Below, piece after piece: positions 53,282 through 63,236 of a DNA stretch of 64,000 nucleotides. Source of the DNA: CBDFNC01 sp965249895. Its GTDB lineage: Bacteria > Pseudomonadota > Gammaproteobacteria > Enterobacterales > CBDFNC01. The notes beneath the pieces were generated by a model. The model was not told where the DNA came from, ran no database searches, and saw nothing but the letters and a program-made list of their open reading frames with translations. Where the stretch lies: positions 124,001 to 188,000 of the forward strand of contig CBDFNC010000005.1 of NCBI GenBank assembly GCA_965249895.1, given 5' to 3'. Position 1 is the first letter of the stretch, and every line of letters starts with the position of its first letter. Made by a program: the position numbers and the translations under genes.

Positions 53282-54724
53282 ATGAGTTACCTTTTACTTA
53301 ACCGGCTAATTACAAAATACTCAACGTGCCTTTCCCTTACACTCTTATTAGGCTCTTTTACAGCGGCCGCGGTTGCACCATTGACGACTCAAAACGATTC
53401 CGCAATTTACTATTGCATAGACCCCGATTGGCTGCCCTTTGAAGCCATTAAAAACGGTAAACACATAGGAATATCAGCAGACTACCTGGCGGAAATAGCC
53501 AGAATAGGCGGCCTTAGGTTTAAACTGGTTGTCACAGTTAGCTGGGAGCAGAGTTTAAACTACGCCCGAGAAGGACGCTGCCGCTTCCTACCTATGCTCA
53601 ATAAAACACGGGAAAGGGAAATTTACCTGGATTTTTCTTCCTCCTATTTTCAAAGCCCCGAAGTCTTCCTGACCCGCAAGGACATCATGTTTATTAGCGG
53701 TATTGAAGGCTTAAGAGGGCTTAAGGTCGCTATGGTGCCAGGTTACTGGTATGTGGATCGCCTGAGCCAGCCAGAGCTTGGCATCGAGCCGATTTTTGCT
53801 AACTCGGTAGACCAGGCTATTTTGATGGTGTCACTCGGTGACGCCGACGTGGTTTCTACATCGCTAATGACTGCCGTCAATACCATCAATCAACATAACC
53901 TGACCAACCTGCATATTGCTGGCGGAAGTGGATTCAGCAATGAGCTGCGTATGGGCGTAGCAAAAAACGACAGTGAATTGCTCAGCCAATTGGAAAGTAT
54001 TATCGCCCAAATCCCACAACAAACCCATCAGAAGATTTTTACCGATTGGGGCTCCGTCAGCCTGAAAAAAGAGTTTGATTACACCTTGCTCTACTGGTTT
54101 ACCGCCCTAGCCTCCATACTGGGTACCGCCATTTTGGCCCGGGCCTGGACCCTGAGAAAACACAACGAACTGCTCAGTGTTAACAACCGGCGGTTGACAT
54201 TGCTGCAAACAGAACTGGAAGAAAAAAACCAGATTTTGGAACAACTGGCAAACACAGACCCCCTGACCAATGCATACAATCGCCGATACTTGACTCAAGT
54301 ATTGAAAAAGGAACTAAAGCGATGCGAACGTCACCATACAAAACTTTGTGTCATCGTTTTAGACATAGATCATTTTAAGAAGATCAATGACAAGTATGGC
54401 CACGATAAGGGCGATGAGGTATTGCAAGACTTAGTCTCCAGTCTACAAAAAGCATTAAGAGACCAAGATACGCTTGCCCGCTGGGGTGGAGAAGAGTTTT
54501 TGATCCTGTGCCCTGAGACTAGCCAGGCTCAAGCGCAAACCCTTTTGACTAGAGTGATAGGGAATATAAAACAAAAACAGATGGTAAAAATTAATTACAC
54601 CCTGAGTGGCGGTTTAGCAGAATTTAGAAACGGCGAGAGCCAGTATGAGCTGATAAGGCGCGCCGACTTGGCGCTTTATAGTGCAAAATCTGCGGGGCGA
54701 GACCGCATTGAAGTCGCCTGTTAG
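53282..54724 (+). CDS. Diguanylate cyclase with periplasmic solute-binding (PBPb) sensor
   Basis: Synthesises cyclic di-GMP. 480 residues: signal/anchor segment (about 8-30), a periplasmic bacterial extracellular solute-binding family 3 domain (about 40-265, with IDPDWLPFEAIKNGKHIGIS), a membrane helix (about 275-290), a coiled linker, and a GGDEF domain (about 320-480). The catalytic motif is GGEEF (402-406). The inhibitory I-site RxxD (RDQD) sits five residues before it, so product inhibition is expected. A ligand (amino-acid-like) probably binds outside the membrane and sets activity. The ATG at 53282 is taken over the TTG just before. Confidence 0.92.
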   Translation: MSYLLLNRLITKYSTCLSLTLLLGSFTAAAVAPLTTQNDSAIYYCIDPDWLPFEAIKNGKHIGISADYLAEIARIGGLRFKLVVTVSWEQSLNYAREGRCRFLPMLNKTREREIYLDFSSSYFQSPEVFLTRKDIMFISGIEGLRGLKVAMVPGYWYVDRLSQPELGIEPIFANSVDQAILMVSLGDADVVSTSLMTAVNTINQHNLTNLHIAGGSGFSNELRMGVAKNDSELLSQLESIIAQIPQQTHQKIFTDWGSVSLKKEFDYTLLYWFTALASILGTAILARAWTLRKHNELLSVNNRRLTLLQTELEEKNQILEQLANTDPLTNAYNRRYLTQVLKKELKRCERHHTKLCVIVLDIDHFKKINDKYGHDKGDEVLQDLVSSLQKALRDQDTLARWGGEEFLILCPETSQAQAQTLLTRVIGNIKQKQMVKINYTLSGGLAEFRNGESQYELIRRADLALYSAKSAGRDRIEVAC

Positions 54725-54919
54725 TACGCGTAACCACACTCCCAAACAGCGGTACCTCAATTCAGATAACTCACTCGCTAAACAGCTAAAGATCTACACC
54801 AAAAATAGGTAAGGTGCGGAATACTCAGGCCAGTGAACGTGATCGGGTTCTAGCCGTTATCGGGGGCTGAAGTCCAACGGAAAAATTTCGCTGATCTGGG
54901 TTTAAACTTTCGGCAAATA

Positions 54920-54947
54920 AAAAGGGTAGCCAAAGCTACCCTTTTTA
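54920..54947. terminator. Terminator downstream of asmA
   Basis: A perfect stem AAAGGGTAGC / GCTACCCTTT with a CAAA loop, flanked by A and T runs, between the convergent cyclase and asmA genes. The gap 54725-54919 is otherwise empty. Confidence 0.88.
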
Positions 54948-54964
54948 TATCCGGTCAAAAAAAG

Positions 54965-56893
54965 CTAGTTAAATAAACCTTTTAAGTTCAATCCTTCGAG
55001 CAACTTATCGGCGCCTTCTTTTTCCAGCTTTTCCTTGAGTTTTTCTTGCAGCTTCTCTTTTTGCTTATCAATTTCCTGTTTCAGCTCTTGCTTAAGCAAA
55101 GTGTCCATATCCAGACCATAGGATGGTTTTGACCAGACACCCGCTATCTTAACCGGTATCGTCAGTTTCTTAAGATCCTGTTCAGATTTACCACCCTGAC
55201 CCGCTAACGTGCCTACTAGCGAGGTGTTAACCAAAAAGTCGATTTTCTCAGTTACCAGTTCAGTAAATCCATCCCCTTTGATCCGGATCAGCGGCGACAA
55301 CATTTGCAAATCATTTGTCTGCGCTTTTCCTTTGGCAATGTTAAAAGTACCTGTTAAAGAACTAAAATCGGTTTTTTCCGGCTCATCGGCAAATGTTTCA
55401 CCTGTCTGTTTTAGTTGGGCATACCCTTTGCGTATCATCAATGGGATGTTTACGCCATATAAAGCGCCATCGGTAAAGGCCAGCTTAATTTGTCCATTGA
55501 GGCTCTTACGAATACTCAGCTCATCCAGACCCACGCCTTTTAAATTGGCCGTCATATTCATTGCACCGCTTAACATGTCTATTTCTGCGACATCCTTAAG
55601 CAATGGCCTTGCTTGCACGCCTTTAAGCTGCTTGGTAGCGCTAAAAATAGCCATCTTACCTTTGCCGTTCAGCTTCGCATTGCCGGTTACGGTTCCATCG
55701 TATAATTTGGCACTGAACGAAGATAGCTCGGCGACACCGCCTTTCACCATCATGTTCATTACAATGTCTTGTACGTTGGCGTTACCTGACTTAAATGCCT
55801 TCATCGTTAACTTACCTGCCAGATCAACGCTGCTAAGGGCTGATAAATCTGGTTGCGTTGCGGCTTTATTTGAGGACGCTGTCGTCGCAGGAGCGGCTGC
55901 TGATCCCTTTGCTGCTGGCTTGTTCTCGGCTTCACTGCTCATTTCGGCCATCAGCTTGTCCAGATCAATATTCTCACTGGTTAAGTCGAACCGGATCTGA
56001 GGAATCACAGTGTGCTTAACACTGGCTTTACCGCTTAACCCGATATCACCAAAGGTCATATTCAAGGGACTAAACTCCGCCAGTTTATTTGATACCCTGT
56101 AATTCAGCTCCCCTTTTAACGTCAGCCTTTTTTCACCCGAAGGAATACCGCGACCCACCAGGTCAATGCTGGTGTCCAACCCAGAAATGGCAAGTAGATC
56201 AAAGTCCTTACTTAACATTAACTTAAACTTACTTTTTAAGTCTGCGCTCAAATCGGCTTGCTTGTACAATGCAGACATGTTGACATCGACCGACTCCCCG
56301 GGAGCAAAACGCGAAACAAACAAATTGATATTAGCGACTTCTTGCTTGGTACCTGCCTTAAGATCTTCCACCAGCAGGTGTCCTTGCTCAATTCTGATCC
56401 CCGCTAGGGTAATCTTCATATCACCCATAGCTGAGCCACCTACCTCTTCGGTAGCGGTAGGCTCGGAGACTTGGCTCTCAGCTGACGCAGTGGTCTTTTT
56501 ATATGCGGTTAACAGAGAAAGATTAGATACACCATCTTTACGGGTTAACAGGTGTATTTCGGCGCCGTTTAACAGTAATTCACCCACTTTTACGTGCTTA
56601 TCCAGTAACGGCATTAACTCCACATCCAGGCTCGCGCTTTGGATAGAAATGAGTGCCTTATCTGGGAAGCCGGCCGGGTTCTTAAGCTGGGTTTCACCAA
56701 GGCTAAAACCCAGGGTTGGGAAGATACGCCAGGACAGCTCGCCATTAATCACCAGTTGAGCTCCGGTTTGCTCCCTGACCTGCTCGACCAGCAAGGTTTT
56801 GATCTTATCTGTATCCACCATACTCATGACCGCAACAAACGCCACAACCACAAGCAGCACCAAGCCTAACAGCAGATATAGTAACTTTTTCAT
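54965..56893 (-). CDS. asmA: AsmA family protein
   Basis: A 642-residue envelope protein with an N-terminal membrane anchor (about 4-22) and a long periplasmic beta-rich part. AsmA-like proteins are thought to bridge membranes and help lipid transport or outer-membrane assembly. The N-terminal AsmA pattern (VNGELSWRIFPTLGFSLGE-like) and the C-terminal LNGQIKLAFTDGALYGVNIP block are visible. The C-terminus is a Lys/Glu-rich helix (about 600-640). It follows dcd and udk, as in E. coli. Confidence 0.9.
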   Translation of the reverse strand: MKKLLYLLLGLVLLVVVAFVAVMSMVDTDKIKTLLVEQVREQTGAQLVINGELSWRIFPTLGFSLGETQLKNPAGFPDKALISIQSASLDVELMPLLDKHVKVGELLLNGAEIHLLTRKDGVSNLSLLTAYKKTTASAESQVSEPTATEEVGGSAMGDMKITLAGIRIEQGHLLVEDLKAGTKQEVANINLFVSRFAPGESVDVNMSALYKQADLSADLKSKFKLMLSKDFDLLAISGLDTSIDLVGRGIPSGEKRLTLKGELNYRVSNKLAEFSPLNMTFGDIGLSGKASVKHTVIPQIRFDLTSENIDLDKLMAEMSSEAENKPAAKGSAAAPATTASSNKAATQPDLSALSSVDLAGKLTMKAFKSGNANVQDIVMNMMVKGGVAELSSFSAKLYDGTVTGNAKLNGKGKMAIFSATKQLKGVQARPLLKDVAEIDMLSGAMNMTANLKGVGLDELSIRKSLNGQIKLAFTDGALYGVNIPLMIRKGYAQLKQTGETFADEPEKTDFSSLTGTFNIAKGKAQTNDLQMLSPLIRIKGDGFTELVTEKIDFLVNTSLVGTLAGQGGKSEQDLKKLTIPVKIAGVWSKPSYGLDMDTLLKQELKQEIDKQKEKLQEKLKEKLEKEGADKLLEGLNLKGLFN

Positions 56894-56964
56894 ATAATTC
56901 CCTAATTCCTTGTTTTTGTTGTGCGACTACCTACTGCACCCGGATTTCAGACTTAACGGATAAA

Positions 56965-57546
56965 TTAATCCTGGTTAATTCGGCTGGCTACTGCACCCTG
57001 CTGATCCTTATACTTGGCATCCTGACGTTTGTTGTAAGGCCTAGCCGCCGGGGCCGACAGTGTTTCGAAGTTAAGCGCGCCAATCTTCATATTTGGTTTA
57101 AGCGCCAGTGGCAGTTTGCCACTGTTATAGAATTCCAGCACAATACGACCCGACCAGCCGGGATCGATGCGATGAGCGGTAACGTGTACCATCAGCCCCA
57201 GTCGAGCTAAGGATGACCGCCCGTCCAGCCAGCCGACGATATTATCAGGTAAAGTCACCGTTTCATGGGTAACCGCGATAGCCAGCTCTCCCGGGTGCAG
57301 GAAAAACGAGCAACCCTCGTCAATATGGATCTCGTCGCTCATCACCCTTTCCAGGGATTCAGCCACCTGCTCTTTCGGGCCGCTTAAATCGATATACGGC
57401 GCTGTGTGGTCAGTAAACACCCTGAATTTGTTACCCAGGGTAACATCTACACTAACTCCCGAGATATTCTCTTTCTTGGGCCTTGGTTCGATAATTATCT
57501 TGCCCTGGTCAAGGTATTCTTCTATATGTGTATCGCAAAGACGCAT
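56965..57546 (-). CDS. dcd: dCTP deaminase
   Basis: Converts dCTP to dUTP for thymidylate synthesis. 193 residues, same as E. coli, with MRLCDTHIEEYLDQG at the start, the catalytic Glu in RIVLEFYNSGKLPL (near 138) and WLDGRSSLARLGLM. It lies between udk and asmA. Confidence 0.97.
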   Translation of the reverse strand: MRLCDTHIEEYLDQGKIIIEPRPKKENISGVSVDVTLGNKFRVFTDHTAPYIDLSGPKEQVAESLERVMSDEIHIDEGCSFFLHPGELAIAVTHETVTLPDNIVGWLDGRSSLARLGLMVHVTAHRIDPGWSGRIVLEFYNSGKLPLALKPNMKIGALNFETLSAPAARPYNKRQDAKYKDQQGAVASRINQD

Positions 57547-57609
57547 CCGGTTCTCCGAATTGAATTTTAAACTGAATTTACGCTCCTAAGAGCATGAATT
57601 AAAATTGAT

Positions 57610-58275
57610 TTACGAACCAGACCTGGACTGGCTCCCATTTAGTAATTGCCGAATACGGGCCGTCAGAATATCGATGGCAATTTTGTTTTTTCCACCGCGG
57701 GGAACGATAATATCGGCGTACTGTTTAGAAGGCTCAATAAACTGTAAGAACATAGGTCTGACTGTCTTTTTGTATTGTTTTAACACAGACTCCATGGAAC
57801 GACCACGCTCTTGAACGTCTCTGTTTAGCCGTCGGATCAAGCAAACATCCAACGGAGTGTCCATAAACACTGTTATTTTCATCATATCCCGCAACACCGG
57901 ATTGTTTAACAATAAAATCCCTTCCAGAATGATGACCTTTTTAGGCGAAAAAGTCGTCGTCTCCGCTATCCGGGTATGCTCTTCGTAGGAATAATTCGGT
58001 AGTTCGACAGCCTCCCCCTGGAGCAAGCTGCTCAGGTGCTGACATAAAAGGTCATGCTCCATTGCATTGGGGTGATCATAATTGGTTTTTACCCGCTCTT
58101 CCATGGGTAGGTGGGTCTGATCTTTGTAATATTTATCTTCGGTAATAACCCCTATCTCGGAATCACCAAACTCCTGGCTCAGGCGTTTATAAATTGTACG
58201 TGCGATAAGGCTTTTACCGGATGCAGATGCGCCTGCAATACCGATGATAATGGGGCCGTTTTCTTGCTCTGACAT
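57610..58275 (-). CDS. udk: Uridine kinase
   Basis: Phosphorylates uridine and cytidine in pyrimidine salvage. 221 residues with P-loop GASASGKS (near 15-22) and YYKDQTHLP, NYDHPNAMEH and EGILLL motifs. The frame is open to 58338, but the ATG at 58275 (MSEQENGPIIIGIAG) matches the family start. Confidence 0.95.
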   Translation of the reverse strand: MSEQENGPIIIGIAGASASGKSLIARTIYKRLSQEFGDSEIGVITEDKYYKDQTHLPMEERVKTNYDHPNAMEHDLLCQHLSSLLQGEAVELPNYSYEEHTRIAETTTFSPKKVIILEGILLLNNPVLRDMMKITVFMDTPLDVCLIRRLNRDVQERGRSMESVLKQYKKTVRPMFLQFIEPSKQYADIIVPRGGKNKIAIDILTARIRQLLNGSQSRSGS

Positions 58276-58383
58276 AATGATCAATAACTTTAAGGAATTA
58301 ACCCCCCTATTATAGAGAGTTGCCACTTTAGCGAGCAAGGCGGGAAAGCCACTAAAGCGGCATAAATCGAGATAAATACCCTG

Positions 58384-59445
58384 CTAAACCATTTTAATGT
58401 TAATGGCATCCACTACTTTGTTAATACTTTGGTATAAATTTCCTGAAACCGATTCGGCTAACGCTAAATAGGGTAACGCCAATTCGTCCGTCGGATCCCG
58501 CGCCACTGTAGGGAACCCCCTGTCGGTATCTTCCCTGAGGTCAATATGTAAAGGAAGTTGACCCAGTAAAGGCAGCTGATACTTATCTGCTATTCGCGCT
58601 CCGCCCCCTTGACCAAACAGGTATTCTTCGTGACCACAACCACTACAAATGTGCATACTCATATTTTCTATTAACCCCACCACGGGCACATTCACTTTGT
58701 GGAACATCTCAATACCTTTCACGGCATCCACCAGCGCCACGTCTTGGGGAGTGGTGACAATCACGGAGGCCGTAAGCGGCACCTGTTGCGACATGGTCAG
58801 TTGTATATCACCTGTGCCCGGCGGCATATCCACCACCAGGTAGTCCAAATCCGGCCAATGTGTTTCATTGAGTATTTGCGCCAGCGCTTTACTTGCCATT
58901 GGCCCCCGCCAAACCATAGCGTCATCCGGCTCTACCAGAAAACCTATGCTGTTGGCGACTAAACCATAGGCGCTAATGGGCTCCATGGTTTTGCCGTCCA
59001 GGCTGTCCGGTTTTTTGCCTTCCTGCCCCAGCATCAGCGGAATTGACGGACCATAAACGTCCGCATCAAGCACCCCGACTTTTGCGCCGTTGACCGCCAA
59101 CGCCAGCGCCAAATTAACAGTCGTAGTAGACTTACCTACCCCACCTTTACCCGACGCCACCGCAATAATATTTTTAACCCCTTTTATGGGCGCAACCTGG
59201 CTCGGGTATGCCAGCGTCGCGATTTGTTGGGAAACATGCCAGGTATCATTACCCAGTAATTGAGTGAGCAGTGGTGTTGCTCTGGCTTTTAGTTCCGCCA
59301 GCCACAGGGGCGCAACAAATCCCATTTCCAGTACAATTTCATTTTTGTTATTGAGCTTAATAGCACTATTTGTCGCCAGTTTCGCAACCCAGCCGTTTTT
59401 GTCTTTTGAGCTAAGGATGGCAATGACTTTGTCTAACAATTGCAC
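58384..59445 (-). CDS. mrp: Iron-sulfur cluster carrier protein Mrp/ApbC
   Basis: A P-loop ATPase that carries and transfers Fe-S clusters. 353 residues with a small N-terminal DUF59-like region (about 5-75), the deviant Walker A GKGGVGKST (near 107-115) and the cluster-binding CSGCGH (C-x2-C, near 268-271). It is divergent from metG, exactly as in E. coli. Confidence 0.95.
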   Translation of the reverse strand: MQLLDKVIAILSSKDKNGWVAKLATNSAIKLNNKNEIVLEMGFVAPLWLAELKARATPLLTQLLGNDTWHVSQQIATLAYPSQVAPIKGVKNIIAVASGKGGVGKSTTTVNLALALAVNGAKVGVLDADVYGPSIPLMLGQEGKKPDSLDGKTMEPISAYGLVANSIGFLVEPDDAMVWRGPMASKALAQILNETHWPDLDYLVVDMPPGTGDIQLTMSQQVPLTASVIVTTPQDVALVDAVKGIEMFHKVNVPVVGLIENMSMHICSGCGHEEYLFGQGGGARIADKYQLPLLGQLPLHIDLREDTDRGFPTVARDPTDELALPYLALAESVSGNLYQSINKVVDAINIKMV

Positions 59446-59582
59446 GGCATCTCCACATAAGCCTTGTGTTTCAAACCCAGTGTAACAAAAATCCCTGTGG
59501 TTTTTATGCCTTACGCTGGGATTTCACTGCGGCTTTAGGTAACATCAGGACTTTAAATCTTAACGGAACTTTTATCAGGATT

Positions 59583-61616
59583 ATGGCGACCGAAGCACGA
59601 AAAATTCTAGTTACCTGCGCCCTACCTTATGCCAATGGCTCGATCCACTTGGGTCATATGCTTGAGCATATTCAAGCCGATATTTGGGTTCGCTATCAAC
59701 GAATGCGTGGCAATCAAGTGCACTTCATTTGTGCCGACGACGCCCACGGCACGCCAATCATGTTAAAAGCCCAACAAATGGGCATAGAGCCGGAAGAGAT
59801 GATTGCCGCAGTCAGTCAGGAACATCAAACTGACTTCGGCGGTTTTAATATCAGCTTTGACAACTACCACAGCACCCATAGTGACGAAAACCGTGAGCTT
59901 TCTGCCTATATCTATGGTCAGCTAAAAGCCAAAGGTTATATTGCCAGCCGCACTATCTCTCAGCTTTTCGATCCTGAAAAAGAGATGTTTCTGCCGGACC
60001 GCTTTGTCAAAGGTACCTGCCCTAAGTGTAAATCTGAAGACCAGTATGGCGATAACTGCGATAGCTGCGGTGCGACCTATAGCCCCACCGAGCTTATCAA
60101 CCCTAAGTCCGCTGTATCTGGTGCCGCGCCGGTAATGAAAGACACCGAGCACTTCTTCTTCGATTTACCTCAGTTCTCCGACATGCTGTCCAGTTGGACT
60201 AAGTCCGGCTCACTGCAGGACGAAACGGCGAATAAAATGGCCGAGTGGTTTGAGTCTGGTTTGCAACAGTGGGATATCACCCGTGATGCGCCTTACTTTG
60301 GTTTTGAGATCCCCGATGCACCGGGCAAGTACTTCTATGTCTGGTTGGATGCGCCTATCGGTTATATGGGCTCATTTAAAAATTATTGCGACAAGAAAGG
60401 TGACATCGACTTTAACGAATACTGGAACGAAGGCTCAAACACCGAGCTTTACCATTTTATCGGTAAAGACATAGTGTATTTCCATAGCCTATTCTGGCCC
60501 GCGATGCTTGAAGGTGCCGGGTTCCGTAAACCGACGGCGGTTAATGTACACGGTTATGTCACTGTAAATGGCGCCAAGATGTCAAAATCTAAAGGTACCT
60601 TTATTAAGGCTTCGACTTATTTACAGCATCTTGATCCTGAATGCCTACGTTACTACTACGCAGCCAAACTCACTAACAAGATTGACGACCTGGACTTGAA
60701 CCTGGACGACTTTGTTCAACGTGTGAATGCGGACGTAGTAAACAAGCTGGTGAACCTGGCCTCCCGTAATGCCGGTTTTATCAGCAAAAAATTCGACGGT
60801 ATGTTATCCGCCGAATGCGCTGAGCCTGGCTTATACCAGGAGTTTGTCGATGCGGCGGAAACCATCGCCAAATGTTACGAGAATCGTGAATTTGGCAAAG
60901 GCATGCGCGAAATTATGGCGCTGGCCGACAAAGCCAACCGTTATGTGGACGAAAAAGCCCCTTGGGTATTGGCGAAACAAGAAGGTAAAGAAGCTGAAGT
61001 CCAGGCTGTTTGCTCCGTGGGCATCAACTTATTCCGCGCGCTGATGATTTACCTGAAGCCTGTTATGCCCGAGCTGGCATTACGCGCCGAAGGCTTCCTC
61101 AACGAAACTCTCAGCTGGGAGGGCATTGCTACCCCGTTAACAGCTCATAAAGTTAACAAGTTCAAAGCGCTGTTCCAGCGCATTGAAGCAGATAAGGTGG
61201 CAGCCTTAGTGGAAGCATCTAAAGAAGATATCCAGGCAGAAAAAGCGGCAACAGCACCAAAAACGCAATTGGATAAAGAGCCCATTGCCGACACCATTAA
61301 TTTTGATGAGTTCGCTAAAGTTGACCTACGCGTTGCTAAGATAGTTAAAGCGGAAGCCGTTAAAGAAGCAAAAAAACTACTTAAGCTAACTCTGGATATT
61401 GGCGGCGAAACCCGCCAGGTATTTGCCGGTATAAAATCTGCTTATGAACCTGAGCAACTTGAAGGAAAATTAACCGTAGTGGTTGCCAACCTGGCACCAC
61501 GTAAAATGCGCTTTGGCATGTCTGAAGGCATGGTACTGGCAGCAGGACCCGGGGACAAAGACCTATGGATCCTGAGCCCTGATGAAGGCGCTGAGCCCGG
61601 CATGCGTATAATGTAA
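59583..61616 (+). CDS. metG: Methionyl-tRNA synthetase
   Basis: Charges initiator and elongator tRNA-Met. 677 residues, the same length as E. coli MetG. HIGH-type motif HLGH (near 22-25), zinc cysteines in CPKCKSEDQYGDNCDSC (near 145-161), KMSKS in GAKMSKSKGTF (near 333), and a C-terminal tRNA-binding domain (about 575-677). The ATG at 59583 (MATEARKILVTCALPYANG) is chosen; the frame runs open 117 bases further upstream without family similarity. Confidence 0.97.
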   Translation: MATEARKILVTCALPYANGSIHLGHMLEHIQADIWVRYQRMRGNQVHFICADDAHGTPIMLKAQQMGIEPEEMIAAVSQEHQTDFGGFNISFDNYHSTHSDENRELSAYIYGQLKAKGYIASRTISQLFDPEKEMFLPDRFVKGTCPKCKSEDQYGDNCDSCGATYSPTELINPKSAVSGAAPVMKDTEHFFFDLPQFSDMLSSWTKSGSLQDETANKMAEWFESGLQQWDITRDAPYFGFEIPDAPGKYFYVWLDAPIGYMGSFKNYCDKKGDIDFNEYWNEGSNTELYHFIGKDIVYFHSLFWPAMLEGAGFRKPTAVNVHGYVTVNGAKMSKSKGTFIKASTYLQHLDPECLRYYYAAKLTNKIDDLDLNLDDFVQRVNADVVNKLVNLASRNAGFISKKFDGMLSAECAEPGLYQEFVDAAETIAKCYENREFGKGMREIMALADKANRYVDEKAPWVLAKQEGKEAEVQAVCSVGINLFRALMIYLKPVMPELALRAEGFLNETLSWEGIATPLTAHKVNKFKALFQRIEADKVAALVEASKEDIQAEKAATAPKTQLDKEPIADTINFDEFAKVDLRVAKIVKAEAVKEAKKLLKLTLDIGGETRQVFAGIKSAYEPEQLEGKLTVVVANLAPRKMRFGMSEGMVLAAGPGDKDLWILSPDEGAEPGMRIM

Positions 61617-61624
61617 ACTCTATT

Positions 61625-61647
61625 AAGGCCCTTAAACGGGCCTTTTT
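61625..61647. terminator. Terminator after metG
   Basis: A stem AAGGCCC / GGGCCTT with a 6-base loop and T5, overlapping the acylphosphatase stop codon; it serves both convergent genes. Confidence 0.85.
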
Positions 61648-61918
61648 ATCCTGTCGTAAAGCGGTTTGGCGAGAGGTCTTCCACTTTTTTGCATGTTAAG
61701 GTTTCAACCCGGGCAGAGCTCGGTCCTTGCTCCAACCAAACCAATAGCTTCTCTACCGCACCTTGATCACCACAAGCAAGCACTTCCACATCTCCATTAG
61801 GTAAATTCACCGCATGACCTAAGACACCAAGTTTATTGGCTTCCAAACTGGTCCAGTATCGAAAACCGACCCCTTGAACTATACCGCTCACAATTGCCTT
61901 CACGCAGATCTGGCTCAT
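61646..61918 (-). CDS. acyP: Acylphosphatase
   Basis: Hydrolyses acyl-phosphates. 90 residues with the phosphate-binding loop GIVQGVGFRYWT (Arg near 21) and the catalytic Asn in VNLPNGDVEV (near 39). The ATG at 61918 is chosen because GGAG stands before it (GGAGCTGTGATG); the longer frame to 61954 has no such site. Confidence 0.93.
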   Translation of the reverse strand: MSQICVKAIVSGIVQGVGFRYWTSLEANKLGVLGHAVNLPNGDVEVLACGDQGAVEKLLVWLEQGPSSARVETLTCKKVEDLSPNRFTTG

Positions 61919-62139
61919 CACAGCTCCATTACAAATTACGCTTGTTAAATCCAAGCACGATAATTACATATCGCCAATTTACCACCGCAATTTTCCTTAA
62001 TACCTTTCATTTAAACGCGTTGGTCCAGTTAAGTGAACTGAGCTCACACCGATAGCCTGATGTTTACACCAATCTCACTGGTGCATCTATTTGTCCAGAC
62101 AAGGGGCTTTATATAACCGTTGGCTGGCTATGGTATATA

Positions 62140-62415
62140 TCACTCACTAGACTTTAAACAACACTCTAGGTTCAGTGACGACTTCATTTTCCATAGGGAA
62201 TTGCTTTTGATTGTCTGTCCGCGCTTTTTTACCTTAGCTGCAAAAAATGCCAATCCGACTTTATTGGTTAATAGATCGCTGCTTGGCGGGCTCACTTCTG
62301 TAAATCCCCTTTGTCCTATCTGCTCTAGGTTAATATCAAATATCTGCATCGTTGGCCGCATCCAATCATCAGTGTCAATCGAAGTAAAGCGATACCCCTG
62401 CGCAATTGTCAGCAT
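62140..62415 (-). CDS. Hypothetical small protein (doubtful)
   Basis: A 91-codon open frame, MLTIAQGYRFTSIDTDDWM..., without a clear ribosome site and with no family I recognise. Amino acid composition is normal and it is divergent from the oxygenase-like gene, so it could be real. The other sequence between 61919 and 62468 shows no feature beyond likely promoters. Confidence 0.3.
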   Translation of the reverse strand: MLTIAQGYRFTSIDTDDWMRPTMQIFDINLEQIGQRGFTEVSPPSSDLLTNKVGLAFFAAKVKKRGQTIKSNSLWKMKSSLNLECCLKSSE

Positions 62416-62468
62416 GTTTATTAGTTAAGTAACAACAGCTGATAGTGAAGCATATCGGGAGGGTTCAA

Positions 62469-63236
62469 ATGAAGGTAGAGATTGTCGATACGAAAGAGCT
62501 TAACAAACAAATTAAAAATACAGCTCTGTTTCTGCGGCGATTAGATGATGAAGCAATTATTGTTCGTCACTTTATGCCGGAAAGCGCGATAGATGCGATT
62601 AAGGCGAATTGCATCAAATTTTCTAACCAGCAGGCCTCAAGTTGGCACCCCTGTCTGGATGGCTGTCCAGATTATCACCGCATACACGATCAATACCCAA
62701 AAGCTCACGTCAAATCGACCCAACATGCTTACTATTATCACCCCTGGAACCAAAACGGTGATTTGTTTAACAACTTTTTGTCGATTTTTCACTTGAAATG
62801 TAAATTAAGCGGAGGACGGCTTCAACAACAAAATGTGCTGTTTAATACCCCATCCAATGGACCCATTGCGCGGGTGCTTGTTCACCAATACCCGCGTGGC
62901 GGAGGCGGACAAGAGGAACATATTGACCCAGTGGCCCCCTTTGCCAAAGTCCAAACAATCATTCAGGCATCGGTCCCCGGGGTGGATTATAAAAAGGGAG
63001 GATTATACATAAACCATGATAAATATGGCTTGATCAATATTGACAAGTTGACACGTAAAGGAGATTTAATCTTAGCTTCTCCCGGAGTTCGCCACGGTGT
63101 GGCCAAGGTAGACCCTGAGACAAGCCTGGACTGGACCTCTCCGGAGGGCCGGTGGATCATTATGCCTATTATCATATACTCGGACCTTGTTACAGGCGCA
63201 AATACAAAACCATTGGGGAAATCGAGTAATAATTAG
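62469..63236 (+). CDS. 2OG-Fe(II) oxygenase-like protein
   Basis: A 255-residue protein. The iron-ligand pattern HxD...H of double-stranded beta-helix oxygenases is visible: H151 and D153 in QEEHIDPVAPF and H209 in SPGVRHGVAKVD, with R228 (EGRWIIMP) in place to bind 2-oxoglutarate. The N-terminal about 100 residues are Cys/His-rich (WHPCLDGCPDYHRIH) and unfamiliar. The ATG at 62469 has an excellent GGGAGG site. It is a single gene without operon partners; the substrate is unknown. Confidence 0.6.
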   Translation: MKVEIVDTKELNKQIKNTALFLRRLDDEAIIVRHFMPESAIDAIKANCIKFSNQQASSWHPCLDGCPDYHRIHDQYPKAHVKSTQHAYYYHPWNQNGDLFNNFLSIFHLKCKLSGGRLQQQNVLFNTPSNGPIARVLVHQYPRGGGGQEEHIDPVAPFAKVQTIIQASVPGVDYKKGGLYINHDKYGLINIDKLTRKGDLILASPGVRHGVAKVDPETSLDWTSPEGRWIIMPIIIYSDLVTGANTKPLGKSSNN

